Below are positions 1 to 8,179 of a stretch of 64,000 nt of DNA, piece after piece (position 1 is the stretch's first letter; each line of letters opens with the position of its first letter). The position numbers and the translations under genes were made by a program. The DNA is taken from the NCBI RefSeq assembly GCF_947648125.1, contig NZ_CANSMR010000016.1, positions 62,001-126,000 on the forward strand, read 5' to 3'. This stretch comes from an uncultured Bradyrhizobium sp. (lineage in GTDB: Bacteria; Pseudomonadota; Alphaproteobacteria; Rhizobiales; Xanthobacteraceae). The notes under the pieces are model-generated. The model had not been told where the DNA came from. It did no database searches and was given only the letters and a program-made list of their open reading frames with translations.

Positions 1-14
1 ATCAGGGCCGGACC

Positions 15-560
15 ATGTATCGCATCGATTTCAACAAGCTGCGATTTTTGATTTGCGACGACAATCCGCACATGCGCCGCATCCTGCGGACGCTGCTGCA
101 TTCGTTCGGCGCGCGCGAGGTGTATGAGGCCGAGGACGGCGCCACCGCGCTCGAGATGTACACCCATTACGTGCCCGACATCGTCATCACCGACTGGTCG
201 ATGCCGATCTTCGACGGGCTCGAGCTCGCGCAGATGATCCGGCAGCCGGAATCCAAGGGCAATCCCTATGCGCCCATCATCATGCTGACCGGCCATTCCG
301 AGAAGCGCCGCGTCACCGTGGCGCGCGATGCCGGCGTCACCGAATTCCTGGCCAAGCCGATCTCGGCCAAGGGCCTCTACCAGCGCATCATGAACGTGGT
401 CGCCAATCCGCGCCCGTTCATCAAGACCAAGACCTATTTCGGTCCCGACCGCCGCCGCAACACCACCAACACCTATATCGGCCCCGAACGCCGCGGCAGC
501 GGCGAGGTCGAAATCCTGCAGCAGCCATCGCTGCTCGAGAAGGCGCGCTCCGCCATTTAG
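15..560 (+). CDS. Single-domain response regulator (CheY-like receiver)
   Basis: The 181-residue protein is a receiver domain in its first ~130 residues. The acidic pair D15/D16, phospho-acceptor D60 (in VITDWSMP), T92 and K114 (in FLAKPIS) are all present, so phosphorylation should work. The ~50-residue tail carries two GPDRR/GPERR-type basic repeats and no DNA-binding domain, so output is probably by protein contact. The start ATG follows a GGxCGG-rich leader at the very edge of the window. The next gene, 8 bases downstream, encodes an Hpt-type protein, so the two likely form part of a phosphorelay. No kinase is visible in the window beside them. Confidence 0.9.
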   Translation: MYRIDFNKLRFLICDDNPHMRRILRTLLHSFGAREVYEAEDGATALEMYTHYVPDIVITDWSMPIFDGLELAQMIRQPESKGNPYAPIIMLTGHSEKRRVTVARDAGVTEFLAKPISAKGLYQRIMNVVANPRPFIKTKTYFGPDRRRNTTNTYIGPERRGSGEVEILQQPSLLEKARSAI

Positions 561-568
561 GAACCGTC

Positions 569-1159
569 ATGGCCAAGGACAATTCCAAGGACAAACCAGG
601 CACCATCGAGGTCAAGAGTTTCGGCACGCACCACGTCATCACGCAGCCGAACCCGCTGCGCAAGGTGTTGCTGCGCGTTCCCGAGAGCGATCTCGACGAT
701 CCGGTCGGCCGCGCCGAAAAGGCGCTCGCCGGGCTGTCGGGCGAGTTCAAGGAATGGATGACGATCGAGGCCGACCGCCTCTCCGCCGCGCACGCCACGG
801 TGCAACGCGAGGGCTTCAACGACAAGACGCGCGAGGAGCTGTTCCGCGCCGCGCACGACATCAAGGGCGATGCCGCAACATTCGGTTATCCCTCGGCGGC
901 GGCGGCGGCCGAGAGCCTGTGCCGCATCATCGAGCACGCGCCCGACCTCGCCGCGGTGCCGCAGCAGCTGATTGCCCACCACATCAATGCCGTGCAGGCG
1001 ATTGTGCGGAACCGCACCAAGCTCGACACCGCGGTCGTGGCCGGCGTGCTGAGCAAGCAGCTCCGCGGCATCGCCGATGAATTCCTGACTCACGCCAACC
1101 GCGACCGCCCCGAACATCTCGAGGCCATCCTCGCGCCGAGCATCGCACCTGGCGAATAG
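569..1159 (+). CDS. Hpt-domain histidine phosphotransfer protein
   Basis: This 196-residue soluble protein has the Hpt signature AAHDIKGDAATFG, with H96 the predicted phospho-histidine, in a helical C-terminal half. The first ~45 residues (rich in K, D, P) look like a flexible tail. It starts 8 bases after the receiver gene stop, which argues for co-transcription and for phosphotransfer between the two products. The family relays phosphate between receiver domains. The partner kinase is not encoded nearby. A simple structural Hpt without an attached kinase is the most likely reading. Confidence 0.85.
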   Translation: MAKDNSKDKPGTIEVKSFGTHHVITQPNPLRKVLLRVPESDLDDPVGRAEKALAGLSGEFKEWMTIEADRLSAAHATVQREGFNDKTREELFRAAHDIKGDAATFGYPSAAAAAESLCRIIEHAPDLAAVPQQLIAHHINAVQAIVRNRTKLDTAVVAGVLSKQLRGIADEFLTHANRDRPEHLEAILAPSIAPGE

Positions 1160-1218
1160 CCGCGCGCCGCGACGGCGGCCACGGCTTCAATCATTGTCAA
1201 TCATGGGAAACGCGGCCT

Positions 1219-2400
1219 TCAGGCCGCGATCAGATCGTCGTCGTAGGGCAGCACCGCGACCGCGTCTTCCGCGGCGAGCTCCTCGCAGAACATGCGCGCA
1301 TCCTCGCGGGCCGATTCCGTCGCGAAGCGGCGCAGCAGGATCAGCAGCGGCTCGGCCGCCGAATGGTCGGTCTCGCAATGGGTCAGCACGCGCTCGACCA
1401 TGCGGCGATGCAGCCGCGCCGCACCGTCGCCGCTGTCGACATAGCCGACCTCGTGGCTGGCTTCGAGCGCGACGCGGAACGCTGCATAAGTGGATTCCGG
1501 CAGGCCTGCGCGCCGCAGCAGCGCCTGCAGGCCGTTGCCGCCGCGGTCATTCAGGAGCGCGGAAACGCGGCCATAAGGCAGCCCGGACAGTTCGGCGAGC
1601 GCGGCTCCGAACAGATCGAGATTGCCCGACAGCAGCGCGCGCAGGATCAGCCCGGCGGTGAGCTGGCCGGTGGCGCGCAGATGCGTGATGAGGTTCTGCA
1701 TGTCGTCGCCGAAGGCACGCGCGGCGATGTTCACCGTGGAGCGCTCCTTCGCCTCGCCGGCGATGCGGTCGGCGCGATCGGCGCCGAGCCAGTTACGCGC
1801 GACAACGAACTGCGCCAGCGTGTCGGAGAGCTTTGCGACCAGCGCGAGCCGCGTCGCCGACGGTAAATCTTCCAGCTGCAGCATCGATTCCCGGATCGCC
1901 GCGAGATGGCCGTGGCGCTCGACGATGCGGTCCCAGGAGAAAGCCGCAAGCCCGGCGTAGGGATTCTCGATCAGCTCGAGCGCCGCCGCCGCCGAGCCGA
2001 CCTCGGCGATCGCCGCAGCGACCGAGGCCGGCAGATTGGCGCGGCGCGCGATCGCGCACTGCATCTCGTCGGAGCCGGTCGCGACGATGTCGACCAGGTC
2101 GGCATCGATCAGCAGCGGTGAATGCTCCAGCACCGGCAGCGCGATTGCCGGCTGGTCGGCCGACAGCGCCTGCACGATCGTAGCCGGCGCCTCCGCACTG
2201 TATGCAAACACCTCGGCCATCGCCCGTCGCACCAGCGGCGACGGGTCGTCGAGCAGCATCAGCAGCGCGCCCTCGGCTGCGATGCGGTCGTCCTCGGTGA
2301 GATCCGAGATGAGCCAGGCGCGGGCCAACGCCCGTGTCGCCTCTGCCCGCTCGCCTGCTGGAGCGGTCCTAATCCAACTAATGAACTGCCGAACGATCAT
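1219..2400 (-). CDS. DUF2336 family protein
   Basis: The 393-residue alpha-helical protein begins MIVRQFISWIRTAPAGERAE and contains the HEAT-like pattern typical of DUF2336 proteins, including a segment resembling DPSPLVRRAMAEVFA near residue 52. DUF2336 proteins are common in alphaproteobacteria and often lie beside two-component genes; their function is not established. An AGGA ribosome-binding motif lies just upstream of the ATG. It is convergent with the Hpt gene, with ~60 bases between the stops. A degenerate CtrA-like site (TTAA-N7-TTCA) lies ~75 bases upstream near 2475. Confidence 0.8.
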   Translation of the reverse strand: MIVRQFISWIRTAPAGERAEATRALARAWLISDLTEDDRIAAEGALLMLLDDPSPLVRRAMAEVFAYSAEAPATIVQALSADQPAIALPVLEHSPLLIDADLVDIVATGSDEMQCAIARRANLPASVAAAIAEVGSAAAALELIENPYAGLAAFSWDRIVERHGHLAAIRESMLQLEDLPSATRLALVAKLSDTLAQFVVARNWLGADRADRIAGEAKERSTVNIAARAFGDDMQNLITHLRATGQLTAGLILRALLSGNLDLFGAALAELSGLPYGRVSALLNDRGGNGLQALLRRAGLPESTYAAFRVALEASHEVGYVDSGDGAARLHRRMVERVLTHCETDHSAAEPLLILLRRFATESAREDARMFCEELAAEDAVAVLPYDDDLIAA

Positions 2401-2563
2401 GGTCCTGCCGGCTTACGCAACGAGACGGCATCGACATACGATGCCAACTACAAGGAAAAATAAACCATGACGCTTAACAAAGGGTTCACCATAAACGTTT
2501 GGGATTATTGACGTTTCGTTAAGACGGCCACGGTGCGCAAACGCAGCTGCGAAACCAGCAAGG

Positions 2564-3568
2564 CTAGCCGTTGCTGTAGGTGCCGTTCGGGTCGCTGAAC
2601 AGATCAAGCCGCCCTGGCGCGCGGACCTTTGGCGTCGCCGACGCGGTCAGCGAGCCGGAATTGCCCCACAGTTCCTGCACCACCGGCGAGATCGGCTCCG
2701 AACGGTCGCCGCCCTGGTAGAGCGAGCGGAAGGCCGGCGCCGGCTGCGCCGATGCGACGGCCGAGCTCGCACCGGCTGATGAGGCCGCGCGGGCATTCGG
2801 GAAGGTCGAAAGATAGGACGCGGTGTCCATGGTCAGCGGTTGCGTCGGCGCAGCGCTTGCAATCGCATTGGGGCTCATGGTGTCGCCGCCCGCCGCGGCA
2901 AAGGCCGTGCGCGTGTCGTTCGAATTCGCAGCCGCGGCGTAGCGCGTGGTCAACACCGAATAGACCTGGCTGACGCTGCGCGCACTGCCCGACTTGTCGT
3001 AGAAGATCGACTGGTTGGCGGCGGCAGCTTTCGGAAACATCGCGGCGGCATTGGCGCTCGGACTGTCCTCGGCGCTCGAGATCAGCTTGCCGGCGCCGCC
3101 GACGCCCATGAAATGCGCCATGTAGAGCTCGGCATCGGTCGGACGGCGGCCGAGCGTGCCGGTGAGCTTGAAGCTGTTGGATTGCGTCAGCACCGCCGCC
3201 ATCGAGGACGCCGCATCGGGATCGTCGCGCAACTTCATGACGGCGTTGCGCGCGGAGGGATCGCTGACCGAATAGCTGCCGTCGGAGTTCTTGGTGATGG
3301 CGTCGGCATACTGGCCGTAGCCGAGCTGGCTTCCGGCCTCCTTGACGGTGCCGAGCCAGGTCTGGTCGATGAACTGATAAAGCCCATGCGCCGACGAGGT
3401 CGTGGCGCCGGCCCGCGGATTGAAATTGGACTCCATCTTCGCGGTCGTGAGCAGATATTCGAAGCTCGTGCCGGTGGTCGCGGCGGCCTGCTTGATCGAA
3501 CCGGCGACCTTCAGGCGCAAAGCATCGACACCTGCCGAAGCCGTCGCATTGAAGAGGTCGACCGCCAT
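2564..3568 (-). CDS. Lytic transglycosylase-like protein (SLT domain)
   Basis: The N-terminal third is a soluble lytic transglycosylase (goose-lysozyme-like) fold with the motif AKMESNFNP, whose Glu is the predicted catalytic acid, followed by SSAHGLYQFIDQTW. The family cleaves peptidoglycan beta-1,4 links without hydrolysis. The C-terminal 150 residues are Ala/Ser/Pro-rich and look disordered. I chose the ATG at 3568 over an in-frame TTG at 3619, giving 334 residues. No signal peptide is obvious, which is common for flagellar or type III-associated members. A perfect CtrA box lies 68-82 bases upstream, which fits cell-cycle or motility-linked expression. Confidence 0.82.
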   Translation of the reverse strand: MAVDLFNATASAGVDALRLKVAGSIKQAAATTGTSFEYLLTTAKMESNFNPRAGATTSSAHGLYQFIDQTWLGTVKEAGSQLGYGQYADAITKNSDGSYSVSDPSARNAVMKLRDDPDAASSMAAVLTQSNSFKLTGTLGRRPTDAELYMAHFMGVGGAGKLISSAEDSPSANAAAMFPKAAAANQSIFYDKSGSARSVSQVYSVLTTRYAAAANSNDTRTAFAAAGGDTMSPNAIASAAPTQPLTMDTASYLSTFPNARAASSAGASSAVASAQPAPAFRSLYQGGDRSEPISPVVQELWGNSGSLTASATPKVRAPGRLDLFSDPNGTYSNG

Positions 3569-3635
3569 CTGTCCGGGTGCCTTGCCGGGCGCCGGCAATC
3601 GGCGCCCATGTCCCGTCAAACTGCCGTAATTATGG

Positions 3636-3650
3636 TTAACGGCGCGTTAA
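3636..3650 (-). promoter_or_regulatory. CtrA-type box upstream of the transglycosylase gene
   Basis: The sequence TTAACGGCGCGTTAA matches TTAA-N7-TTAA, the CtrA half-site pair, with no mismatch and the right spacing. It sits between the stop of the cytochrome c gene (3657) and the start of the transglycosylase gene (3568). The match is seen directly; binding is inferred. Confidence 0.6.
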
Positions 3651-3656
3651 CAACCC

Positions 3657-4448
3657 TCAAGGCTGGGCCTCGTAGTAATGCGCAACCTGGTCGATCTCCT
3701 CGGCGGTCATCTGGCGCGCGATGTTGCGCATCTGCTGACTGATGTCGTTGCGGCGGGCCGCGGACGCAAATGCCTCGAGCTGCGCCTTGATGTAGACCGC
3801 CGACTGACCGCCGAGCCAGGGGCTTCCCGCCTTGTTGTCGATATCGCCGTGGCAGGAGCCGCAAGGCGGGATGTTGCGCATCGGGGCCCCCGTCACCACG
3901 ACCGCCGGCGCGGGGCGCCCGGTGTCCAGATTGTTCGAAGGCACCCGCGGCAGATAGGCGTAATAGGCCGCAACATCCTTCATGTCCTGATCGCTCATCG
4001 CCGCCGCGAACGGGCTCATCACGACGTTGACCCGCGCGCCGGACTTGAAGTCGTTGAGCTCCTTGTACGTCACCGCGGCAAACTGCCCGGCGAGGTTCGG
4101 TGAATTGGCGTCGCTGACGCCCTGCGGTCCGTGGCAGATCGCGCAACGCTGCGCCAGCGTCGCGCCCCGCCCGATCGAGACCTGATTGACCTTGGTCAGC
4201 ATCTCCGACGTCATGACCACATTGGAGGTCTTGAAATCCGGCTTGACACTGGCCTCCTGCACGGCGGCACGCGGAACGCCGGCTGCGCTGCAGATCGCGT
4301 CCCAGACGCCTGCAAGCTTGAGGTTGGGTTGCGCCAGCGGCAACCAGATCAGGCCCGCAATGGCCGACAGCACGGCAATGGCGGCCGTGACGCCGACGCT
4401 GATGCCGAACCACGGATTGCGCGGGGAGAACAGCTGCTGATCACTCAT
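3657..4448 (-). CDS. Membrane-anchored dihaem cytochrome c (oxidase-associated)
   Basis: The 263-residue product has one N-terminal membrane anchor (~residues 16-38) and two CXXCH haem c sites, CAICH (C102/C105/H106) and CGSCH (C196/C199/H200), each in a cytochrome c4-like domain. It probably hands electrons to the oxidase encoded just upstream. The ATG at 4448 shares an ATGA overlap with the stop of the subunit I gene, so the two are translationally coupled; the longer reading frame back to 4559 is spurious. Downstream is the CtrA box of the next gene. Confidence 0.88.
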   Translation of the reverse strand: MSDQQLFSPRNPWFGISVGVTAAIAVLSAIAGLIWLPLAQPNLKLAGVWDAICSAAGVPRAAVQEASVKPDFKTSNVVMTSEMLTKVNQVSIGRGATLAQRCAICHGPQGVSDANSPNLAGQFAAVTYKELNDFKSGARVNVVMSPFAAAMSDQDMKDVAAYYAYLPRVPSNNLDTGRPAPAVVVTGAPMRNIPPCGSCHGDIDNKAGSPWLGGQSAVYIKAQLEAFASAARRNDISQQMRNIARQMTAEEIDQVAHYYEAQP

Positions 4449-6070
4449 CGGCCAGCTCCGACATAGACCGCGGGCACGCTGGTCTCGTTCAGCGCCATCA
4501 GCTGTGCAATCGGGAAGCCATAGTTCACCACGGTGAGGCCGACCATCAAGGCAAGCCAAAGGCCGAACGAGTTGAGCGCGACCGGAATCCGCGCCGGCAT
4601 ATGCAATGGCACTGCGAAGCGGTATGCACCCGCCTCGCCGCGCGCGCCGAATTGGCCGCGGATCAGGACGAGCAGGAACAGAAGACCCGACAGCAGCAGG
4701 ATGAATCCACCGATCGCCGACATCGTCACCGAGAAGGCCTGCGGCGAGATCGCCGGATTGGCGTAGTCATAATATGCCATGCGGCGCGGCATGCCGAGAA
4801 TACCGACATAGTGCCATGGGAAGGTGGTCACGATCATGCCGATGAACCACAGCCAGAGCTGCGTGCGCATCAGGCCGAAACTGTCCAGCGCGCGCCCGGT
4901 CAGATGCGGCCACAGATCATAGGCGATGGCAAAATACATGATCACGATGGCGCCACCGAAGATCAGGTGGAAATGGCCGGTGATCCACTGCGTGTTGTGC
5001 ACCGTGGCGTCGAGCTGGTAGCTCATGTTGATGATACCGCCGGCGCCGCCGAAACCGAGCATGACCAGCGACAGCGCGGTCGCCAGCATGATCGGGTTGG
5101 ACCATGGCAGCGCCCTGATCCAGCCGAATGCGCCGCGGCCGCCACGGAGGCGGCTTGCGATCTCCGCCGACGCGCAGATCGTGAACACCGTGAGGAGTGT
5201 CGGCAACGTCACCAGGCCGGTAAACACCGAATGCATGAACTTGAATCCGGCGCCGACCTGCGGGTCGGCGAACAGATGATGCACGCCGATCGGCATCGCC
5301 ACCACGACGAACAGGATGAACGAGATCCGTGCCATCGCGTCGCTATAGAGCCGGCCGCCGATCGCGCGCGGGAAGATCGTGTAATAGGCGATGTAGGTCG
5401 GGATCAGCCAGAAATAGACAATGGCGTGCAGAGTCCACGAGAAGAAGACGCGCGCCAGCCCCGCATCGATCGTCGACTTGAGTCCAAGCGCCACAGGCAG
5501 GATCTGGAACAGGATTTCCAGCGCTGCACCGACCGCGGTCCAGCCCCAGAGCAATGAGCCCGCGACATTGGCGTACATCGCAAGCGGCACCGGCTTGCCC
5601 GGGTTCTCGCGCTTCCAGATCGCGAAATTGGTCACCATCAGCGCGACCCAGATCCATGAGCCGACCACGACCATGACAACGCCGATGTAATAGAAGGGAT
5701 TGCCGACCATCGGCGGATAGAAGGTGTAGAGCACCGAGGCGAGCCCGAGCGACACCGGGATCATCGCGACAACGGCGCCGACGGCGACCAGGAAGAAGCC
5801 GGCCCAGGCCCAGCGCCGTCCAATCAGCGCCTTCTCCAGCGACGCTTCGGTGATCGCATAGCCGAAGCCCATCGCGATCAGCGTCGGGAATACGTAGCCC
5901 ATCGCCGAACCGTGCGCGGTGACCGAGCGATAGTAGAATTCCGGATTGAAGTGCCAGGCGTTCAACGGGCTGCGCACGAACATCTGCCAGGCACCGAGCA
6001 CCAGCGCGACGCCGAACACGATGAAGGCGAGCCAGAAATGCGCCGCTATCAGCCGCTTGTTAGTCAACAC
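4445..6070 (-). CDS. ba3-type (family B) haem-copper oxidase subunit I
   Basis: This 541-residue multi-pass membrane protein has the haem-copper ligand set: H53 (low-spin haem), H215 with Y219 four residues later in LHAIVYFW (CuB and the His-Tyr crosslink pair), H264/H265 (CuB), and H366/H368 in TGHFHL (the two haems). The short loops and LHAIVYFWLIPTY motif point to a ba3-like family B enzyme rather than aa3 or cbb3. The reaction is four-electron reduction of O2 to water, coupled to proton pumping. It overlaps subunit II by 11 bases and the downstream cytochrome gene by 4. Confidence 0.92.
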   Translation of the reverse strand: MLTNKRLIAAHFWLAFIVFGVALVLGAWQMFVRSPLNAWHFNPEFYYRSVTAHGSAMGYVFPTLIAMGFGYAITEASLEKALIGRRWAWAGFFLVAVGAVVAMIPVSLGLASVLYTFYPPMVGNPFYYIGVVMVVVGSWIWVALMVTNFAIWKRENPGKPVPLAMYANVAGSLLWGWTAVGAALEILFQILPVALGLKSTIDAGLARVFFSWTLHAIVYFWLIPTYIAYYTIFPRAIGGRLYSDAMARISFILFVVVAMPIGVHHLFADPQVGAGFKFMHSVFTGLVTLPTLLTVFTICASAEIASRLRGGRGAFGWIRALPWSNPIMLATALSLVMLGFGGAGGIINMSYQLDATVHNTQWITGHFHLIFGGAIVIMYFAIAYDLWPHLTGRALDSFGLMRTQLWLWFIGMIVTTFPWHYVGILGMPRRMAYYDYANPAISPQAFSVTMSAIGGFILLLSGLLFLLVLIRGQFGARGEAGAYRFAVPLHMPARIPVALNSFGLWLALMVGLTVVNYGFPIAQLMALNETSVPAVYVGAGR

Positions 6071-6623
6071 AGGTCAGCCTCCGCTTCGCCGCCGCCATGT
6101 CGCGGAACGCGGCCTTGTCGACCACCTTGACCTTGCCCCACATGCCCTGGTGGCCGATGCCGCAGAATTCCTGGCATGGCATCACGTGATCGCCCGGTGC
6201 CTTGAAGCGCACCGGCAGCGCCGTAACGTAGCCCGGCACCAGCATCGTGTTGACGTTGGTGCCTTCGATCAGGAATCCGTGGACAACATCCGCGCTGGTG
6301 GCGCGGAAGGTGATCGCTGTCTCCGCCGGCACCACAACGCATTGCGGCGTGAAGGAATATTGCTGGCCGATGGCGCGCACGGTGACCGAGCCGTCGGCCT
6401 CGATTTCGCTGCCGAGATTGCTCTCGATGAATTCGCCCGACAGATGCAACGTCTTGGGATCGGCGGTTTCGACCCGGCCCTGCGGCATCGTCGCCTGATG
6501 AATGCCGATATAGGCCGCCATGCCGACCAGCAGGCCGACAATCACGATCGACAGCGTCGCCCAGCGCCGCTCGACCCGTGCGGCAACTGCCTCGCCGAGG
6601 TTATGGTCCGTCTCGGTCGCCAT
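6060..6623 (-). CDS. Haem-copper oxidase subunit II (CuA-binding)
   Basis: The 187-residue product has one membrane helix (~residues 23-42) and a periplasmic cupredoxin domain with the full CuA set: H115 in VVHGF, then C150, C154, H158 and M161 in CQEFCGIGHQGM. It receives electrons from cytochrome c and passes them to subunit I. A single N-terminal helix is typical of ba3-type subunit II. I chose the ATG at 6623, which shares its A with the stop of the preceding small gene; the frame upstream to 6671 only overlaps that gene. Confidence 0.92.
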   Translation of the reverse strand: MATETDHNLGEAVAARVERRWATLSIVIVGLLVGMAAYIGIHQATMPQGRVETADPKTLHLSGEFIESNLGSEIEADGSVTVRAIGQQYSFTPQCVVVPAETAITFRATSADVVHGFLIEGTNVNTMLVPGYVTALPVRFKAPGDHVMPCQEFCGIGHQGMWGKVKVVDKAAFRDMAAAKRRLTCVD

Positions 6624-6802
6624 CAGGGCGCGCTCCGCGGCAGGAAGACGAACAGATAGAACGCAAACCACAAGCCGACCACGATCGCCGTCGCAACACC
6701 TGCGATCGCGACCGCGCCGCTCGGGCCCGCGCGAACGATGGTCTCGACGGCCTCGTCTTCCGAGACGGAAGTGGACGGTTGCGGCGAAGATGAGTTGATC
6801 AT
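6623..6802 (-). CDS. Small one-helix protein, probable ba3 oxidase subunit IIa
   Basis: This 59-residue ORF starts at ATG 6802 and ends in a TGA that overlaps the subunit II start by one base. The first ~25 residues are polar and acidic; the rest is one hydrophobic segment (GAVAIAGVATAIVVGLWFAF) ending in FLPRSAP. Thermus-type ba3 oxidases carry a single-helix subunit IIa with a similar PxGAxAV...W..F layout. Position, coupling and topology support that role here; the sequence similarity is by eye and weak in such a short protein. An alternative is an unrelated membrane peptide. Confidence 0.72.
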   Translation of the reverse strand: MINSSSPQPSTSVSEDEAVETIVRAGPSGAVAIAGVATAIVVGLWFAFYLFVFLPRSAP

Positions 6803-6816
6803 GACCGCGTTCCCCT

Positions 6817-6914
6817 AGAGCGCGACGGGATCAGGTTGAATCGTCATCACGCCCTGGCTCCTTGTTTGAGCAAGATCTTTTCGGAAAACCGCTTCGCACT
6901 TTTCCGGATCATGC
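6817..6914 (+). repeat. Dispersed intergenic repeat, copy 1
   Basis: The ~98-base gap between the small oxidase subunit gene and the cytochrome c gene is filled by a sequence ending in a CGGAAAA/TTTTCCG palindrome and TCCGGATCATGC. An inverted, partly diverged copy occurs at 20798-20870. I recognise this as a repeat common in bradyrhizobial intergenic regions. It interrupts an otherwise tight minus-strand operon. Confidence 0.7.
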
Positions 6915-6915
6915 T

Positions 6916-8166
6916 TTAGTTCAGCGTTGCTGCACGCAGTTCATTGGCCTGCCGCGCCGACACCGGCTCGCCGCGGTTGCCCCACGCCGTCCGAATGTAG
7001 GTCACGACAGCCGCGACCTCGTCGTCCGACAGCTTCTGCGCGAATGGCGGCATGCCGTGCGGCATCGGATTGCCTGATGTGCCCGGCGGATAGCCGCCAT
7101 TGAGCACCATGCGGATGGGGTTGACGGCGGAAACCATCTGTATCGACTGGTTGCCGGCGAGTGGCGGATAGTCCGGCGGCATGCCCTGCCCGGTCGCGCC
7201 ATGGCAGCTGGCGCATTCGCGGTCATAGATCGGCTTGCCGAAGGAGAGCAGCAGGCTGCTCTCCGCCGATGGCAGCGGCGTCGACGGCTTCTCAGGCGAG
7301 CCGCGCTGCGCCAGGCCCTTCAGATAGACCGCCATCGCGCGCACGTCGTCGTCATTGAGATATTGCAGGCTGTTGTAGACGACCTCGGCCATCGGCCCGT
7401 ACACGGCGCCCTTGGCGGAGACACCCTTGCGCAGATAGTCGACGATCTCCTCGATCGTCCAATCGCCGAGGCCCGTCTCCTTGTTCGAGGTCAAGGAGGG
7501 CGCGTACCAGTTCTGCATCGGGATCAGGCCACCCTCGAAGGCCTGCGATTGCGAGCTGCCGCCGAGCGCGTTGATCGGGGTATGGCACATGCCGCAATGG
7601 CCGAGCCCTTCGACGAGATAGGCGCCCCGGTTCCACTCGGCGGACTTGCTCGGATCCGGCTTGAACTCGCCTTCCCTGAAGAACAGCGTGCGCCATCCGA
7701 GGATCAGCGAGCGGTTGTTGAACGGGAATGTCAGGTCATGCGGCTTGTTGAGCTGCCTGACCGGCGCCACAGTGCGCAAATAGGCGTAGATCGCCTCGCT
7801 ATCCTCGCGCGTCACCTGGGTGTAGGACGCGAACGGCATCGCCGGATAGACCAGGCCGCCATCGGGGAAGCGGCCATTGTGCATCATCTGGTAGAACTGA
7901 TCCGACGTCCACGTGCCGATCCCGGTCTGCGGGTCGGGCGTGATGTTCGACGTGTAGAGCGTGCCGAATGGCGTCTTCATCGGAAGGCCGCCGGCGAAGA
8001 TCTTGCCTTCGCGCGCAGTGTGGCAGGCGATGCAATCGCCGGCGCGTGCGAGATATTCGCCCTTGGCGATGATCGCCGGATCAGCCGCCGTCTGCTGCGC
8101 GCGTGCCGCGACGGGCGCGAATGCGAGCATCAATCCGACCAGCAGTCCTGTGGAGGTTCGCGACAT
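6916..8166 (-). CDS. Periplasmic trihaem cytochrome c (alcohol/gluconate dehydrogenase subunit-like)
   Basis: A signal peptide ending near AARAQQ is followed by three CXXCH domains: CIACH (~residue 45), CGMCH (~191) and CASCH (~318), 416 residues in all. This three-domain plan matches cytochrome c subunits of membrane alcohol, gluconate and sorbitol dehydrogenases. No dehydrogenase is nearby, and the neighbour is an oxidase, so it more likely works as an electron carrier to the terminal oxidase. A GTG at 8172 with an AAGGG motif close upstream is an alternative start. The upstream cytochrome gene ends 13 bases away. Confidence 0.87.
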   Translation of the reverse strand: MSRTSTGLLVGLMLAFAPVAARAQQTAADPAIIAKGEYLARAGDCIACHTAREGKIFAGGLPMKTPFGTLYTSNITPDPQTGIGTWTSDQFYQMMHNGRFPDGGLVYPAMPFASYTQVTREDSEAIYAYLRTVAPVRQLNKPHDLTFPFNNRSLILGWRTLFFREGEFKPDPSKSAEWNRGAYLVEGLGHCGMCHTPINALGGSSQSQAFEGGLIPMQNWYAPSLTSNKETGLGDWTIEEIVDYLRKGVSAKGAVYGPMAEVVYNSLQYLNDDDVRAMAVYLKGLAQRGSPEKPSTPLPSAESSLLLSFGKPIYDRECASCHGATGQGMPPDYPPLAGNQSIQMVSAVNPIRMVLNGGYPPGTSGNPMPHGMPPFAQKLSDDEVAAVVTYIRTAWGNRGEPVSARQANELRAATLN

Positions 8167-8179
8167 CTGCACGATCCCT

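Noticed and set aside
2470-2490. CtrA box upstream of the DUF2336 gene
   Set aside because: TTAA-N7-TTCA has one mismatch in the second half-site; too weak to annotate as a feature.
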